From Pyrinomonas methylaliphatogenes (GTDB lineage: Bacteria; Acidobacteriota; Blastocatellia; Pyrinomonadales; Pyrinomonadaceae), in the NCBI RefSeq assembly GCF_000820845.2, contig NZ_CBXV010000008.1:313001-377000 (forward strand): a stretch of DNA of 64,000 nt. The letters are read 5' to 3'. Position numbers and translations under genes: made by a program. Positions 49,377 through 57,466 of this stretch are shown piece after piece (the first letter of the stretch is position 1; the number at the start of each line of letters is the position of its first letter). The notes below the pieces were generated by a model. The model did not search any database, was not told the origin of the DNA, and saw nothing but the letters and a program-made list of their open reading frames with translations.

Positions 49377-49892
49377 ATGGAAGAGCAGACGAAGGATTCA
49401 CCAAGCAGTTCGCCGCTCGTCGCGGTCATCATGGGAAGCGCATCGGATTGGGAGACGATGCGCCACGCGGCGACTCTGCTCGAGGAGTTCGGCGTGCCGC
49501 ATGAATGCCGCGTCGTCTCGGCCCATCGGACGCCGCGCATGATGGCCGAATACGCCACCGAAGCCGAAGGGCGCGGGATCGAAGTGATCATCGCAGGCGC
49601 TGGCGGCGCGGCGCATCTGCCCGGCATGGTCGCTGCACATACAGTGCTTCCTGTGCTCGGCGTCCCCATCAAAAGCAAAGCCTTGAAGGGCATGGACTCG
49701 CTCCTTTCGATCGTGCAGATGCCAGCAGGCGTGCCCGTCGGCACGCTCGCCATCGGAGAGGCGGGGGCGAAGAATGCCGCGTTGTTGGCCGTCGCCATCC
49801 TCGCCAACAAACGACCGGAGCTGCGCGCGAAGTTGCATCGCTTCCGCGAAGAACAAGAACGGAAGGTGCGCGAAGCTCAGCTCGCCCGATGA
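49377..49892 (+). CDS. purE: N5-carboxyaminoimidazole ribonucleotide mutase
   Basis: 171-aa class I PurE of purine synthesis, converting N5-CAIR to CAIR. Signatures are [35 protein letters not shown] and [21 protein letters not shown], then [17 protein letters not shown] start at 49350 would overlap the hairpin at 49300-49355; I prefer the ATG at 49377. It is followed by purK 95 bp later, the usual bacterial order. Confidence 0.96.
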   Translation: MEEQTKDSPSSSPLVAVIMGSASDWETMRHAATLLEEFGVPHECRVVSAHRTPRMMAEYATEAEGRGIEVIIAGAGGAAHLPGMVAAHTVLPVLGVPIKSKALKGMDSLLSIVQMPAGVPVGTLAIGEAGAKNAALLAVAILANKRPELRAKLHRFREEQERKVREAQLAR

Positions 49893-49987
49893 TCGGCCAA
49901 TCCCCTTCGACAAGTTCTTCGGGATAGCCGCCGTCACGCGCGAGGTTGACTTGACGGGCGTCCGGAATTTCTCGCATCCTCATCACG

Positions 49988-51139
49988 ATGAGCGTGAGAG
50001 AATCGATCCTACCAGGCGCGACGATCGGCGTTTTAGGCAGCGGTCAACTGGGCCGCATGTTCGCCATCGCCGCGCGGCGCATGGGTTATCGCGTTCACAC
50101 CCTTTCGCCCGACTCCGACACGCCAACGGGCCAAGTCGCAGATCATGAAGTCGAAGCTTCATACGATGATCTTGACGCGGTCAGAGAATTCGCGCGGCGC
50201 GTTGAAGTCATCACCTTCGAGTTCGAGAACGTTCCCGCCGCAACCGTCGAGGCCGCAGCACAGATCGTCCCCGTCCGACCGAGCGGCATCGTTCTGCACA
50301 CGACGCAGAACCGTCTGCGCGAAAAGACCTTTCTCGAAAAGAACGGCTTTCCCGTGACGCGCTTTCGTTCTGTCCGCTCGTTGGATGAACTGCGGATGGC
50401 GCTGTCTGAGCTCGGCTTACCCGCCGTCTTGAAAACAGCCGGTTACGGCTACGACGGCAAAGGGCAATCGAAGATCGAATCGGTCGCCGACATCGAACGC
50501 GCGTGGCAAGCGGTCGGCGAGCAACAGGCGATCCTCGAAGCCTTCGTCGAGTTCGAGCGCGAGGTTTCGGTCGTCGCGGCGCGCGGGCAAGATGGAAGCT
50601 TTGCCCATTACGGCGTGATCGAAAACGAACATCGCCGCCATATCCTCGACGTTTCGGTCGCGCCCGCGTCCGTCTCGGAGAAGATCGCGCGCGAGGCGAT
50701 CGAGATCGCGCGCGACATACTCGAAACGCTCGGTGTCGTCGGCGTCATGTGCGTCGAGTTCTTCTTGACGCGCGATGAGAGGCTTCTGGTCAATGAACTC
50801 GCGCCACGCCCACACAATTCGGGCCACTTCACTTTCGACGCCTGTCTGACCAGTCAATTCGAACAACAGCTGCGCGCCGTCTGCCTGCTTCCGCTCGGCT
50901 CGACCGAACAGTTGAGACCGGCGGCGATGGCGAACCTTTTGGGAGATCTGTGGGCCGAAGGCGAGCCCGACTGGACCGCCGCTTGCTCTTTCCCCGACGT
51001 CAAACTCCACCTCTACGGTAAACTCGAAGCGCGGCGCGGACGCAAGATGGGCCATCTGACGGCTCTCTCGCCATCGACCGTCGAAGCCAAAAGGCGCGTG
51101 CTCGAAGCGAGAGCAGCTCTTGCGCGCGCGAAGCGATGA
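49988..51139 (+). CDS. purK: N5-carboxyaminoimidazole ribonucleotide synthase
   Basis: 383-aa ATP-grasp enzyme acting just before PurE. The N-terminal domain has IGVLGSGQLGRMFAIAARRM; the ATP-grasp part has PAVLKTAGYGYDGKGQSKIE; and VNELAPRPHNSGHFTFDACL with SQFEQQLRAVCLLPLG is the diagnostic PurK block. Together with PurE it forms a two-gene purine unit. No strong ribosome site is seen at the ATG. Confidence 0.96.
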   Translation: MSVRESILPGATIGVLGSGQLGRMFAIAARRMGYRVHTLSPDSDTPTGQVADHEVEASYDDLDAVREFARRVEVITFEFENVPAATVEAAAQIVPVRPSGIVLHTTQNRLREKTFLEKNGFPVTRFRSVRSLDELRMALSELGLPAVLKTAGYGYDGKGQSKIESVADIERAWQAVGEQQAILEAFVEFEREVSVVAARGQDGSFAHYGVIENEHRRHILDVSVAPASVSEKIAREAIEIARDILETLGVVGVMCVEFFLTRDERLLVNELAPRPHNSGHFTFDACLTSQFEQQLRAVCLLPLGSTEQLRPAAMANLLGDLWAEGEPDWTAACSFPDVKLHLYGKLEARRGRKMGHLTALSPSTVEAKRRVLEARAALARAKR

Positions 51140-51268
51140 AGCCCATTGACAAAAAGAGCCATGCGCCATCGAACGGCTGGTTGTGCCCACCGATCTCGCG
51201 CTCGTAAAACGAGCCGAAGACCGCGCCGCCACGGACTCCCAAGAAGAGTGCGGACGACTGGCGTTACG

Positions 51269-51298
51269 TTGTCCCGCAACCTAGCGAAAGGTTAAAAT
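51269..51298 (+). promoter_or_regulatory. Possible promoter of the rhodanese gene
   Basis: TTGTCC (51269-51274), an 18-bp spacer and TAAAAT (51293-51298) precede the rhodanese ATG by 33 bp. The -35 matches consensus at four and the -10 at five of six bases. Confidence 0.4.
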
Positions 51299-51331
51299 CT
51301 TTCCGCACTTTCAAGCGAAAGGAGGTTTTCG

Positions 51332-51823
51332 ATGAGACGGCAACCTATCCTCGCGCTCATCATCTGTTTCGCCTCGTGTTCGTTGGCGAAAGCGCAGCAG
51401 GGCGCGCCACCGAGGGAGATGGCGCCGCAATCCGACCAATCCGCTCAAACGGCGCCGAAGAGGCCGACCAAGCCCTCAGAAGTCGAACGCATCACGGTCG
51501 AAGAGTTGAAAGCGAAACTGGCCAAAGGCGAACCGCTCACTATCCTCGATGTGCGCGTCGGTCCATCGTACGAAGCGAGCGATCAAACGATCAAGGGCGC
51601 AATCCGCATCGCGCCCGACGAGATCGAAAAGCACCTGTCGGAGCTTCCCAAAGATCGCGAGATCGTCACCTTCTGCACTTGACCGAATGAAGGCACAAGC
51701 GCCCGTGTGGCGCTGACGCTCATCAACAACGGCTTCACGCGCGTGCGCGCGCTCAAAGGCGGATGGGATGCCTGGGTCGCCGCTGGCGGACCAGTCGAAC
51801 CGAAGAAGAAAGAACAACCTTAA
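51332..51823 (+). CDS. Exported rhodanese-like selenoprotein (in-frame UGA = Sec117)
   Basis: 163-aa frame containing one UGA at 51680-51682. It has a strong AAAGGAGG ribosome site and a signal peptide (QPILALIICFASCSLAKA, cleavage near AKAQ or a lipobox at the Cys). The rhodanese fold runs from ITVEELKAKLAKGEPLTILD to GGWDAWVAAGGP. The active-site loop reads EIVTFCT-UGA-PNEGTSARVAL, whereas common relatives have CTCPNEATSARVAL; UGA thus replaces the sulfur-accepting Cys. Codons on both sides stay in frame to a TAA at 51821. A SECIS-like hairpin follows, and selA is 6 kb downstream. A simple nonsense mutation is the alternative but is unlikely. The mer cluster begins 324 bp further on. Confidence 0.85.
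51680..51714 (+). promoter_or_regulatory. SECIS-like element of the rhodanese selenoprotein
   Basis: After the UGA (51680-51682) a perfect 6-bp stem, AGCGCC (51698-51703) with GGCGCT (51709-51714), closes the 5-nt loop CGTGT. The loop starts 21 nt after the UGA and has G at position 2. Bacterial SECIS hairpins recognised by SelB have a short apical loop with a G in the first two positions, within about 16-37 nt of the UGA. Confidence 0.8.
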
Positions 51824-51845
51824 CGACAAAACAGGAGGCTCAGAA

Positions 51846-51938
51846 ATGGGCCGCAAGACCTCTGGCGATGTCGGGAGCGTCATTCGCGCGTCGCCTCGAG
51901 GATCGATCCTCTCATACATCATCTTCGCCCTCGATTGA
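51846..51938 (+). CDS. Possible small ORF after the rhodanese gene
   Basis: A 30-codon frame starts 22 bp after the rhodanese stop with a good ribosome site (CAGGAGG, 7 bp before ATG). The product begins MGRKTSGDVGSVIRASP and ends in a hydrophobic ILSYIIFALD. It also ends in UGA. The second half of the frame overlaps the first copy of repeat pair G, so it could be a decayed remnant. No homology is claimed. Confidence 0.3.
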   Translation: MGRKTSGDVGSVIRASPRGSILSYIIFALD

Positions 51939-51993
51939 TCGAGCGACGCGGCGTTGGTCTCTTTCGAGCGATCTTCTCACGCATCATCTTCGC
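51901..51993. repeat. Intergenic direct-repeat pair G (29 bp, period 64)
   Basis: Copies at 51901-51929 and 51965-51993 match at 25 of 29 positions and share CATCATCTTCGCC. The spacer is 35 bp. It lies between the selenoprotein and merR. Confidence 0.75.
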
Positions 51994-52106
51994 CGCCGGG
52001 AGATCAAGCGGCCCCCTGCACGCTTTATATCACCGGCCCCCTGTGCACTCCGGCAGTCACCAACGCTAACCGCCTTGGCTCGCGCTTGCCACCGAGAACA
52101 GAGGGC

Positions 52107-52138
52107 TTGACTCTGGAGTCCGGTCGAGGGTGTAAACT
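52107..52138 (+). promoter_or_regulatory. merR-type promoter/operator with 20-bp spacer
   Basis: TTGACT (52107-52112), a 20-bp spacer and TAAACT (52133-52138). The spacer and flank hold ACTCTGGAGT, the left half-site of ZntR/PbrR/CadR operators, followed by a degenerate right half ending GGGTGTA. Overlong spacers are the hallmark of MerR-activated promoters. The -10 ends only 9 bp before the merR ATG, so the transcript should have almost no leader. Confidence 0.78.
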
Positions 52139-52147
52139 CGCTCCCTG

Positions 52148-52612
52148 ATGAAGAGGGGTGGATCTGCATCGGAGCTCTTGATCGGAGAGGTGGCCGTTCG
52201 CGCTGGCGTGAGCGTAGATACGATCCGCTACTATGAACGGCGTCGGCTGTTGCCGCCCGCCCCACGCACGGCTGGAGGTTATCGCGTCTTCAGTCCCGAT
52301 ACGGTCGCGCGCGTGCGCTTCATCAAACAAGCGCAGAGCGTCGGATTTTCGCTCAAAGAGATCGCCGCTCTGCTCAATGTCAATCCCCCAAACGGCATCT
52401 CGGAGTGCCAGCGAATGCGCGAATTGCTGCTCGCCAAATTGGAAGAGGTCGAAGCGCGCCTCAGCGAGCTACGCCAATTTCGCCGCACACTACGCCACTA
52501 TCTCGCCGAATGCGACCGTGAGCTTCGGCGACACGGCGCCGCTGCCGAATGCCCGGTCGTGGATGAGATCGCTCGACCGAAAAGGTTAAGGAGAGAGGAG
52601 AGGAGGAGGTGA
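52148..52612 (+). CDS. merR: MerR-family mercury-responsive regulator
   Basis: 154-aa regulator. The DNA-binding part reads LIGEVAVRAGVSVDTIRYYE followed by RRRLLPPAPRTAGGYRVF. A long helix follows. Three cysteines, C87 (ISECQRM), C122 (LAECDREL) and C135 (AAECPVV), occupy the places of the three Hg(II) ligands of Tn501 MerR (C82, C117, C126); the first interval (35 residues) is identical, the second is four residues longer. It should activate the operon when Hg(II) binds, using the overlong promoter just upstream. Its TGA overlaps the GTG of the next gene. Confidence 0.88.
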   Translation: MKRGGSASELLIGEVAVRAGVSVDTIRYYERRRLLPPAPRTAGGYRVFSPDTVARVRFIKQAQSVGFSLKEIAALLNVNPPNGISECQRMRELLLAKLEEVEARLSELRQFRRTLRHYLAECDRELRRHGAAAECPVVDEIARPKRLRREERRR

Positions 52613-53640
52613 AAACGCCGGATCGTGAAAAAATCTTCGCTTTCGGTTCGGTCGTCGCCGCCGTTGCGGCTAGCCTGTGCTGTCTTGCGCCGCTACTGTT
52701 TGCCCTCTTCGGGCTTGGCGCATTCAGCGCCGCTGTCACCTTTGAAGCCGCGCGGCCATATTTTCTAACACTTGCTGCGCTGCTTTTAGCGGGCGGATTC
52801 CTCTACAGCTTTCGGTCGCGTAAAACCGCCTCTGAAAAAGCCGACGGTTGCTGCGCGACTGGACCGAAGGGATCGACTCATCTCGGATTGTGGCTCGCCA
52901 TCTTGGCCATGATTGCAGCGGCGCTTGCGCCCTACTATGCCGGCGCGCTCTTCCACCGATTGAAGATCGGAGAGAGGCGCAATTCGCTATTGCAAGCGAG
53001 CGCCGGAGGGCCTTCTGCCGCCGCGCAAGATTCTTGCTATGCGACCACGCGCCAAGCCGAACTCGAAGAGCAGACCGTCACATCATCCGATGCTTGTTGT
53101 GCAACTACGCGAAAAGGAGAGGCATCCGTGACCCAATCATCCACCGCCATCAGCTACTCGAAGGACTTGACAGATCTTAAAGAGGAGTTCAACCGCGACA
53201 AAGGCAAGATCAGGCTCGTCGCGCTGCTTTCGCCGACTTGTCCGGGATGCGCCGGACGCGGAGCAAGCGAACTGCGCGACAAAGTCCTTGCGAAAATCAA
53301 GAGCGAAGATCTGCGAATCTACGTCGTGTGGGAGCCGTGTCTTCCGACCGACGATGAGATGAAAGTCCCGGCAGCAGCAGCCCGTTTGAATGACGCGCGC
53401 GTGCGCCACTACTGGGACGCGCGCGGCGAATTGAGAGGCGTCTATCAGCGGTTGATGAAGATGAGCGAGCCCGCGTGGGACGTTTACTACGTTTACGACC
53501 GCGACGTTGAATGGCGGGCGGAGCCGCCGACGCCGAACCATTATATGCACCAACTTTGCACGCTGCCACCGGAGCTTCTGCTCGACGGCGACCGACTTGC
53601 AGCAAAAGTAAACGCGATGCTTCAAGAAGGAGCGCGCTGA
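52609..53640 (+). CDS. MerT-like mercuric transporter fused to a thioredoxin-like domain
   Basis: 343-aa membrane protein. The MerT-like part (1-118) has spans near 11-37, 50-66 and 92-115, with the vicinal pair C24-C25 in ASLCCLAPLLFALFGLG. A linker follows with three short Cys repeats: DGCCATGPKG (79-88), DSCYATTRQA (141-150) and DACCATTRKG (161-170). The C-terminal thioredoxin-like domain (about 185-340) has C211-x2-C214 in LLSPTCPGCAGRG. MerT imports Hg(II); the linker cysteines and thioredoxin domain may hand the metal on or keep thiols reduced. The GTG start lies in a GGAGGAG run and overlaps merR. Confidence 0.82.
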   Translation: MKTPDREKIFAFGSVVAAVAASLCCLAPLLFALFGLGAFSAAVTFEAARPYFLTLAALLLAGGFLYSFRSRKTASEKADGCCATGPKGSTHLGLWLAILAMIAAALAPYYAGALFHRLKIGERRNSLLQASAGGPSAAAQDSCYATTRQAELEEQTVTSSDACCATTRKGEASVTQSSTAISYSKDLTDLKEEFNRDKGKIRLVALLSPTCPGCAGRGASELRDKVLAKIKSEDLRIYVVWEPCLPTDDEMKVPAAAARLNDARVRHYWDARGELRGVYQRLMKMSEPAWDVYYVYDRDVEWRAEPPTPNHYMHQLCTLPPELLLDGDRLAAKVNAMLQEGAR

Positions 53641-53699
53641 AGCGTCTTCGCTTGAAGCAGTACGCCGACTGAAGAAGCATGAAAGGAGGATCAAACAAG

Positions 53700-54071
53700 A
53701 TGCGACCGAAGATAGTTTCGCTCGCATTGCTGACTTTACTTTTCTGTGTGGCGACCGCCGCGAGCAATCAAGGCGATCAACACAATCAACAAGGCGGTCA
53801 GATTGTCGTCAAGACGAGCCGTGACCACGCGGTGATCCAATCGGATCGTTTCCGTTGCCCTTCTTGCCTGAAGCGCGTGGTTGACGCGCTCAAATCCGCG
53901 CGCGGCGTTAACGACGTTCGCATGGAAGGAAGCGAACCGCCGAACGTCGTGGTGCAATTCGATTCGCGCAAGATCAATGCGCGGCGCATTGGCCTCGTCG
54001 CCAAACGCGCGCTTGAGGCTGAGCCTCACAACCGCGCACCCGTGAAAGTCAAATACGAAAAAGGGGGATGA
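53700..54071 (+). CDS. Exported heavy-metal-associated (MerP-like) protein
   Basis: 123-aa protein with signal peptide ([18 protein letters not shown]) and one ferredoxin-like HMA fold. The metal motif is C53-x2-C56 in [20 protein letters not shown], followed by [19 protein letters not shown], the HMA strand order. The role fits a periplasmic Hg(II) scavenger that passes the ion to the MerT-like protein. The ATG at 53700 follows AAAGGAGG; an upstream ATG at 53679 contains that ribosome site inside its codons and is rejected. It follows the MerT-thioredoxin gene after 59 bp. Confidence 0.82.
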   Translation: MRPKIVSLALLTLLFCVATAASNQGDQHNQQGGQIVVKTSRDHAVIQSDRFRCPSCLKRVVDALKSARGVNDVRMEGSEPPNVVVQFDSRKINARRIGLVAKRALEAEPHNRAPVKVKYEKGG

Positions 54072-54079
54072 TGACCTAA

Positions 54080-54107
54080 GGGAGCCTCTCTGCGATGAGG
54101 GGCTCCC
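54080..54107 (+). other. Hairpin inside the mer operon, before merA
   Basis: An 11-bp stem (54080-54090 with 54097-54107, GGGAGCCTCTC with one G-T wobble) closes a 6-nt loop. It lies between the merP-like stop and the merA ribosome site. No U-run follows. It may set the relative amount of merA mRNA by termination or protection. Confidence 0.55.
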
Positions 54108-54150
54108 CCGTCATCCTCTTTCACCCGATTTTCCGAATGAGGAGGGAATA

Positions 54151-55587
54151 ATGGCCGAAGAACCATCTTATGATCTCGTGATCCTCGGTTCAGGTTCGAC
54201 CGCCTTCGCCGCCGCATTGCGCGCGCAAGAACTCGGCAAAACCGCCGTCCTGATCGAGGAGCGGACCACCGGCGGCACGTGCGTCAATCGCGGCTGTCTG
54301 CCATCGAAAAATCTGATCGAAGCGGCGCGCATCGTTCACGAAGCATCGCATCCGCGCTATCCCGGATTGAAACCAGCGAAACTCGAGTTTGATTTCGAGC
54401 AACTGATCGCGCAAAAGGACGAGATCATCCGCGATTACCGACGCAAAAAATACGAAAGCCTCGTCGGCGGGAAGATCGCCATCGAACACGGGCATGCTGA
54501 ATTCCTCGATCCACAGACGATCATCGTCAACGGCCAAAAGCTGCGCGGCGCGCGCATACTCATCGCCACGGGATCGCGCCCGGTCATTCCCGACATCGAA
54601 GGGCTCGACCGCGTCCCGTATCTGACGAGCGATCTACTGACGAGCGACGAACCCTCGGAGCTGCGCTCTCTTCCGCGCTCTCTCATCATCATCGGCGGCG
54701 GCTACATCGCGCTCGAACTGGGCCAGATGTTCCGCCGTTTCGGCGCGCGCGTGACCATCCTCGAACAAAGCGCGAAGCTGCTGCCGCGAGGTTTTGAGCC
54801 GGAAGTTGGGCCAACGATCCAGCAGATCTTCGCTGAAGAAGGCATTGACGTTGTAACAGGCGCGCGCGCCCTGTCGGTTGAGAGACTCGATGACGGAGTG
54901 CGAGTTCTGGCGCGCGTCGGCGGCGAAGGACGCGCGTTTTGCGCCGAAAAGCTTCTTGTCGCCACGGGCCGGCGCCCAAACACCGATCGTCTCGCGCTCG
55001 AGCGCGCCGGCGTCGCCGCAGATGAGAGCGGCCAAATCATCGTCAATGAATATTTGCAAACCAGCGTGCCGCACATCTTCGCCGCCGGCGACGTCATCGG
55101 CGCGCAACGCGGAAGTCAGATGGCGACTCCCGTCGGCAGTCATGACGGCGGCATCGCAGCCCACAATGCGCTGGCGGTTGGTCCGATGCGCACGGTGGAC
55201 CATCGCGTGATCCCGCGCGCGATCTTCACCGATCCGCAAGTTGCAACCGTCGGGCTGACCGAAGAGGAAGCCCGCAAGGCCGGACATCGTTGTTGGTGCG
55301 GTCTGGTGCCGATGTCGCTCGTGCCGCGCGCCGGGATCATCCGCGACGCGCGAGGCTTCATCAAGATGGTCGCCGATGTCCAGACCGGGGAAGTCCTCGG
55401 CGTGACGATGGTGGGCCACAACGCGGGCGAAGTGATCCACGAAGCGGCGATGGCGCTCAGATTCAGAGCCAAGCTCGATGATTTTGTCGATCTACTTCAC
55501 GTCTACCCGACCATGGCCGAAGCGCTGAAGATCGCGGCCATCTCGCGCCGCAAAAATCCGGCTAAGCTTTCATGCTGTGCTGAATGA
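54151..55587 (+). CDS. merA: Mercuric reductase-like flavoprotein disulfide reductase
   Basis: 478-aa FAD/NAD(P) oxidoreductase. The FAD site is [17 protein letters not shown]; the redox pair is in [23 protein letters not shown](P) binding is [18 protein letters not shown]; and [13 protein letters not shown] and [15 protein letters not shown] follow. The C-terminus carries the vicinal pair in KLSCCAE that hands Hg(II) to the active site in MerA. It lacks the N-terminal HMA domain of longer MerA proteins; the separate exported HMA gene upstream is periplasmic and not a substitute. GAGGAGG precedes the ATG. Reduction of Hg(II) to Hg(0) is the inferred role; other thiol reductases of the family remain possible. 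Confidence 0.9.
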   Translation: MAEEPSYDLVILGSGSTAFAAALRAQELGKTAVLIEERTTGGTCVNRGCLPSKNLIEAARIVHEASHPRYPGLKPAKLEFDFEQLIAQKDEIIRDYRRKKYESLVGGKIAIEHGHAEFLDPQTIIVNGQKLRGARILIATGSRPVIPDIEGLDRVPYLTSDLLTSDEPSELRSLPRSLIIIGGGYIALELGQMFRRFGARVTILEQSAKLLPRGFEPEVGPTIQQIFAEEGIDVVTGARALSVERLDDGVRVLARVGGEGRAFCAEKLLVATGRRPNTDRLALERAGVAADESGQIIVNEYLQTSVPHIFAAGDVIGAQRGSQMATPVGSHDGGIAAHNALAVGPMRTVDHRVIPRAIFTDPQVATVGLTEEEARKAGHRCWCGLVPMSLVPRAGIIRDARGFIKMVADVQTGEVLGVTMVGHNAGEVIHEAAMALRFRAKLDDFVDLLHVYPTMAEALKIAAISRRKNPAKLSCCAE

Positions 55588-56183
55588 CGCTAGTCGCATT
55601 CGGCCAGCAAGCGAAATCGTCAGCAACATCAGGTCCCTCATTCGAGGAGCGGCTTAGAGATGATCCCCTCCTCAAGCTCGCGCCTTTGCCCCGCCTTTCC
55701 GCGCGAGGGGAAAACGAGTTTATAAGCATCGAAGAAAGATTTATCGAAGCTCCCGTCATAACGCGCATCCAATCTCGCGGCAAGCTTACGCGCAAGCCGA
55801 TCGTTGCGCGAGATGAGTTGACCCTTTTCGCAAAACCAAATAATCTTCAAAGTTGAAAAGATAAAGGCGAAAACGCTTGATAGCTGACTCTTCGCTCGGG
55901 ATTCGAGAGCGTTCTGGACGATGCGGCCATATCGAGAGATCAACTTGCCAATCCGCGACGTGATCCTTCCTCCGCCGCTCGCGCGGCAGAGTAAGCTTGG
56001 CAAACGAACGCTCATGCCTTAATCGTTCGCGGACGCAGTACGGGGGTTGGCAGATCGCGCTGTTTCTTCGATCCGCAAGCGGCGCGATTCGATCATCCCC
56101 GGGGCGAACTGTTTTTAGGGTCGGCACGCGGCGAAGTTCTGTAAAAAGCACGAAGATCAGATCCGCTTGAAACAAAAGCTTCC
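55588..56183. other. Non-coding or degenerate gap after merA
   Basis: 596 bp with no recognised gene. Frames exist on both strands (one begins with an ATG overlapping the merA stop), but their translations show no motif, no good ribosome site and poor codon pattern. Parts are clearly more AT-rich than the surroundings, for example near 55840-55890. It probably contains the promoter of the ROK gene and perhaps a decayed gene. Confidence 0.5.
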
Positions 56184-57440
56184 ATGAAAGACAGGAAAAG
56201 ACAGAAGACCGAGAAAGCAGAGCGAAACGTTGAGACGACTGCGGGTTCTGATAAGACCATGACGCGCACGCTGCTCAAACTCGTGCGGGCGGCGCAACCC
56301 ATTTCGCGCGCCGAACTGGCCCGGCGCTTAGGGTGCAATCGAAGCACGGTCACCGGCGCGGTCCGCCCGCTCATCGAATCCGGCGTCTTGACGGAGACCT
56401 CGCAACTGATCACACGCACGGTCGGGCGCCCGCCGATCGGGCTGCGCTTGTACGCCGAAGGCTCATTGCTTATCGGCGCCAACATCGGCGTGCGACAGAC
56501 GCAAGTCGGCATCGCGCGCGTCGATGGGACGATCCTGCGCGAAGAGGCGTTCGATACCCCGAACGATCCGCTCAAGGAGTTGAATGAGATCAGCGAAAGC
56601 ATCAAACAACTGCGCGCGCATTTCGCTGAACACAAGATCGAAGCGATCGGCATCAGCGTGCCTGGACCGGTCGATCCGGAACGGCGCACCCTGCTTTACG
56701 CCCCCCACCTAGGCTGGCAGGATGTCGAGATCGCCGCCGCGTTGCGTTTTCATCCATCGCGTGCGAGCAAATCGCTCGTCCCCGTCATCGTCGAAAACGA
56801 TGCGACCGCCGCCGCGATGTTCGAAGCGTCGCGCCGCTTGAAAGACGATAAATCCGGCATCTGGCGCGACTTCATCCTCGTCCGCGCCGGCACCGGGATC
56901 GGCATCGGCGTCGTTCGCGATGGCGAGATCTATCGCGGCGTCGGCGCGAGCGGCAATCTCGCCGGCGAATTCGGTCACATGACGATCGTCGCCGGCGGGA
57001 AGCTCTGCGTCTGCGGCAACCGCGGCTGCTGGGAGCGCTACGCCTCGGCGACGAGCGCCGTTGCGCTCTACTTGGGCGATCGCGCGCCCACGAGCGGTCC
57101 TCCCCCGATCCGATACGCGGAGATCGTCCGGCGCGCTGAAGCCGGAGAGATCCGCGCGCAGAGGACGCTCGAACAGACGGGCGAGTATCTCGGCATCGGC
57201 ATCGCCAACGTCATCAGCGGGCTCGGCATCGATCGCGTCGTCGTCTCCGGGCGCATCGTTTTAGGCTGGCAATTCATCCGCGAGCCTTTGCAGATGGCCG
57301 TGCGGCGTGCGCTGGCCGGACGTTTGGTCGATCCGATCATCGAAGCCGGTTTGGTTACAGGCTCGGGATTGGGCGGCGCCATGGAGGTGGCGATCGATTA
57401 CTACCTGACGCACGTAGCGGAACAGACCAAATCGGGCTAA
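56184..57440 (+). CDS. ROK-family transcriptional regulator/sugar kinase
   Basis: 418 aa. An N-terminal winged helix (TRTLLKLVRAAQPISRAELA then GCNRSTVTGAVRPLIESGVL) precedes an ASKHA kinase-like fold with LIGANIGVRQTQVGIARVDG, EAIGISVPGPVD and VENDATAAAMFEA. The ROK zinc motif is intact (GKLCVCGNRGCWERYAS), and GEFGHMTI supplies its His. It resembles NagC/XylR repressors that bind a sugar. The first 25 residues are highly charged and poorly conserved-looking; an ATG at codon 26 is an alternative start. No sugar genes lie next to it. Confidence 0.9.
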   Translation: MKDRKRQKTEKAERNVETTAGSDKTMTRTLLKLVRAAQPISRAELARRLGCNRSTVTGAVRPLIESGVLTETSQLITRTVGRPPIGLRLYAEGSLLIGANIGVRQTQVGIARVDGTILREEAFDTPNDPLKELNEISESIKQLRAHFAEHKIEAIGISVPGPVDPERRTLLYAPHLGWQDVEIAAALRFHPSRASKSLVPVIVENDATAAAMFEASRRLKDDKSGIWRDFILVRAGTGIGIGVVRDGEIYRGVGASGNLAGEFGHMTIVAGGKLCVCGNRGCWERYASATSAVALYLGDRAPTSGPPPIRYAEIVRRAEAGEIRAQRTLEQTGEYLGIGIANVISGLGIDRVVVSGRIVLGWQFIREPLQMAVRRALAGRLVDPIIEAGLVTGSGLGGAMEVAIDYYLTHVAEQTKSG

Positions 57441-57466
57441 CTTCGCGACGAATGGGACGAACGGTT

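Larger units (their letters stand above)
51824..52147. other. Gap between rhodanese and merR
   Basis: This 324-bp stretch contains a possible 30-aa reading frame, repeat pair G and the merR promoter. No other gene or recognised element is seen. Confidence 0.6.

Noticed and set aside
51000-51242. Minus-strand frame beginning MGVRGGAVFGSFYERE
   Set aside because: Half overlaps the end of purK in antisense, there is no good ribosome site, and no family is recognised.
51332-51682. Reading the rhodanese gene as a 116-aa truncated protein or pseudogene
   Set aside because: The frame after UGA is intact and clearly rhodanese, a SECIS-like hairpin is correctly placed, and selA is nearby. A random nonsense mutation exactly on the catalytic Cys codon is much less likely.
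54151-55587. Selenocysteine at the merA stop UGA
   Set aside because: The protein ends with KLSCCAE, the normal MerA C-terminus, and no hairpin or homologous sequence follows.
55584-56175. Several frames of 90-130 codons on both strands after merA
   Set aside because: They overlap each other, lack ribosome sites and show no domain or motif; the region is treated as non-coding or decayed.
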